Shown: in pieces, positions 16,481 to 16,515 of the stretch | How the letters are laid out: each line of letters begins with the position of its first letter | How positions within the stretch are numbered: the first letter of the stretch is position 1 | Source: CAZSNT01 sp964607765 | Lineage (GTDB): Bacteria > Verrucomicrobiota > Lentisphaeria > Oligosphaerales > JABHEG01 | DNA: 16,515 nucleotides | NCBI GenBank assembly: GCA_964607765.1 | Contig: CAZSNT010000204.1 | Location: 1-16,515, forward strand | Direction of reading: 5' to 3' | Translations under genes and position numbers: made by a program | The notes under the pieces: generated by a model | What the model saw: the letters and a program-made list of their open reading frames with translations, nothing else | Told to the model about the DNA's origin: nothing | Database searches by the model: none

Positions 16481-16515
16481 AAGGGGTGTGTCTGGTTGAG
16501 ATCGGTTCCGCGGAA
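16461..16515. mobile_element. Possible end of an insertion sequence running off the window
   Basis: The stretch CTAGCTTGACCCCGTCC at 16461-16477, followed by ACCCC/GGGGT arms (16469-16473 and 16483-16487) and GTGTGTCTGG, has the look of an insertion-sequence terminus. It lies just where the small partner ORF loses its expected continuation. No transposase is visible in the 35 bases after the stop, no second terminal repeat can be seen, and a target duplication cannot be tested here. Confidence 0.25.

Overview
The window is a compact gene cluster read entirely on the + strand. It comes from a moderately GC-rich bacterium (roughly 60% G+C by eye) that uses ordinary ATG starts and all three stop codons. 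Nothing identifies the species; an environmental high-GC lineage fits, but that is a guess. I see no tRNA, rRNA, CRISPR array, integrase, complete transposase or DNA methyltransferase. The density of large ATPases, helicases and nucleases is what one expects in a bacterial anti-phage defence island.

Layout. (1) 77-1177: the C-terminal half of an SMC/SbcC-like ATPase, with no Walker A, entering from an AT-rich left edge. (2) 1174-1275: a 33-codon ORF joined by ATGA overlaps to the genes on both sides. (3) 1272-3611: an HNH nuclease domain followed by about 20 leucine-rich repeats. (4) 3619-4527: a PD-(D/E)xK nuclease-like protein. (5) 4512-7946: a Ski2-like SF2 helicase ending in a HIRAN-like domain. 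(6) 7963-8046: a 27-codon ORF with a good ribosome binding site. (7) 8049-14018: a giant DUF1998-type helicase ending in a Vsr-like nuclease fold and a LexA/UmuD-type S24 domain with apparently intact self-cleavage residues. (8) 14140-16218: an ABC-type AAA ATPase of the kind often paired with a small HNH nuclease. (9) 16223-16480: a short ORF that may be the broken partner of gene 8, ending next to a possible insertion-sequence edge.

How the genes may work together. Genes 1 to 7 overlap or lie within about 20 bp of each other, so they look like one operon; a 121-bp gap separates the ATPase pair. Genes 4 and 5 resemble the nuclease + helicase layout of Hachiman/AbpAB. Gene 7 resembles the giant DUF1998 helicases of Druantia (DruE) and the DUF1998 proteins of DISARM. 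The HNH-LRR protein could be a combined sensor and effector. The LexA-like tail suggests that helicase/nuclease activity, or its signalling, is switched by RecA-filament-stimulated or other induced self-cleavage. I do not recognise this whole combination as a named system. Family calls rest on motifs read by eye; no database search was possible.
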